A stretch of 64,000 bases of DNA, taken from positions 2,356,001 to 2,420,000 of the forward strand of contig NZ_CP049989.1 of NCBI RefSeq assembly GCF_011388215.1, given 5' to 3'. This DNA is from Hydrogenophaga crocea. GTDB taxonomy: Bacteria; Pseudomonadota; Gammaproteobacteria; Burkholderiales; Burkholderiaceae_C. Under the pieces are notes generated by a model. The model was given only the letters and a program-made list of their open reading frames with translations, was not told the origin of the DNA and searched no databases. Positions within the stretch are counted from its first letter, which is position 1. Each line of letters begins with the position of its first letter. A program made the translations under genes and the position numbers. Positions 63,206 to 64,000 of this stretch are shown piece after piece.

Positions 63206-64000
63206 ATGCCCACCCGCCGCGCCATCGCCGCCCTCGGCCTGCTCGGCTGCCTGATCCTGGGCAGCGCCGCCGCCCAGACACCACCGGCCGCAGCCGCGCC
63301 GCTGCACCCCTGGCAGGTGCCGCCGCCGCGCCTGTCGGCCGAGGCCTACTTCACCAACCTCAAGGACGGCGACCGCATCGAAACGCCCTATCTGCTCAAG
63401 TTCGGCCTCTCGGGCGGCTGGGGCCTGGCCCCGATCGCGCAGGCCGGCCAGGGCAAGAGCGGCCACCACCACCTGCTGGTCAACCGCGACCTGCCGCTCG
63501 ACTTCAAAAAGGCCCTGCCCTTCAACGACCAGTACATCCACTTCGGCAAGGGCCAGATGGAGACCGTGCTGACGCTGCCGCCGGGCGAATACACGCTGCG
63601 CATGCTGCTGGCCGATCAGCAGCACCTGCCGCACTTCGTGTTCAGCAAGCCCGCGAAGATCACCGTCACGCGCAAGTCCGCCACCGACCCGGCCACGCTG
63701 CAGAAGAAGGGCCTGGAGATCGGCCTCGACGCCCCGGCCGCCCGCCCGCCGATCCGCGTGCGCTTTCACGCCTCGCTGCTCAACGTGGCGCAGATGGCGC
63801 AAAAGCTTGCAGACACCGGCCACTTCCGGCTCACGGTGTCACCCGAATCGGGCAACGGTGCGCCGGCGGTGATGGACTTCATCGATGGCCAGACCGAGGT
63901 GTGGCTGGCACCGCCGGCGGGCCGCTACACGCTCAAACTTGAAATGCTCGACAACCTCGACGGCCGCAGCGCCCGGGCCGAGCCCGTGACCGCGCGTCTC
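63206..64000 (+). CDS. Exported DUF4399 protein, 3' end outside the window
   Basis: The gene starts at the ATG at 63206 and is still open at the window end (265 residues seen). A signal peptide (AIAALGLLGCLILGSAAAQ) is followed by a DUF4399 domain (AYFTNLKDGDRIETPYLLKFGL, GKSGHHHLLVN, LPPGEYTLRMLLADQQHLPH). A second, less conserved repeat of the same kind seems to begin near residue 185 (IRVRFHASLL). Function of DUF4399 is not known; the conserved His cluster GHHHL suggests metal binding. Confidence 0.82.
   Translation, partial: MPTRRAIAALGLLGCLILGSAAAQTPPAAAAPLHPWQVPPPRLSAEAYFTNLKDGDRIETPYLLKFGLSGGWGLAPIAQAGQGKSGHHHLLVNRDLPLDFKKALPFNDQYIHFGKGQMETVLTLPPGEYTLRMLLADQQHLPHFVFSKPAKITVTRKSATDPATLQKKGLEIGLDAPAARPPIRVRFHASLLNVAQMAQKLADTGHFRLTVSPESGNGAPAVMDFIDGQTEVWLAPPAGRYTLKLEMLDNLDGRSARAEPVTARL

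Overview
The window is a G+C-rich, gene-dense chromosomal segment from a betaproteobacterium, most likely Burkholderiales/Comamonadaceae (Hydrogenophaga/Acidovorax-like). That placement is my inference from gene order (rpoZ-spoT, hemW-rdgB-rph with a kinase/phosphatase pair, hrcA-nadK-recN-rapZ, mutM-dynamin-mutY), the urt/ure arrangement, DUF4148 and DUF4399 proteins and base composition. No phage, insertion sequence, CRISPR array or rRNA gene was seen.

Bases 1-9000 hold a truncated unknown gene, a complete urea ABC transporter operon (urtABCDE, minus strand) and, divergent from urtA, an 807-residue protein that I read as an LRR plus NEL-type E3 ubiquitin ligase, normally a type III secreted effector of pathogens and symbionts. 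Bases 9024-13416 form a CstA/YbdD peptide or pyruvate transporter module with its own cache-domain histidine kinase and LuxR-type regulator. Bases 13465-17911 encode a second LuxR-type regulator overlapping a very large fusion of an NCS1-type transporter, a cysteine-rich linker and a hybrid histidine kinase. It is divergent from the urease operon ureA-ureJ-ureB-ureC-ureE-ureF-ureG (17996-22825), which lacks ureD. Transport (Urt), sensing (transporter-kinase), nickel supply (UreJ, UreE) and hydrolysis (UreABC) of urea are therefore grouped around two unrelated modules.

Bases 22840-32683 are more variable: tRNA-Ser, an unknown membrane protein, a small secreted Cys protein with a TonB-dependent receptor, a DUF4148 protein, an OmpR-type two-component pair, and a three-gene operon of a degenerate kinase, a CheY-like receiver and a PAS histidine kinase.

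From 32694 to the end the window is mostly core: hemW, rdgB, rph and a PP2C/Ser-Thr kinase pair; yicC, gmk, rpoZ, spoT; greB; two tRNAs; hrcA divergent from nadK-recN-rapZ; mutY, a dynamin-like GTPase, mutM; a TPR protein, lolB, ispE, tRNA-Gln, prs, rplY, pth; ferredoxin, coaD, rsmD and two M16 peptidases; ftsY, a FAD-dependent oxidoreductase and a truncated DUF4399 protein. Tight ATGA overlaps are frequent. No stretch longer than about 220 bases lacks a gene. The best candidates for new biology are the NEL-like ligase, the transporter-kinase fusion and the three-gene signalling operon.
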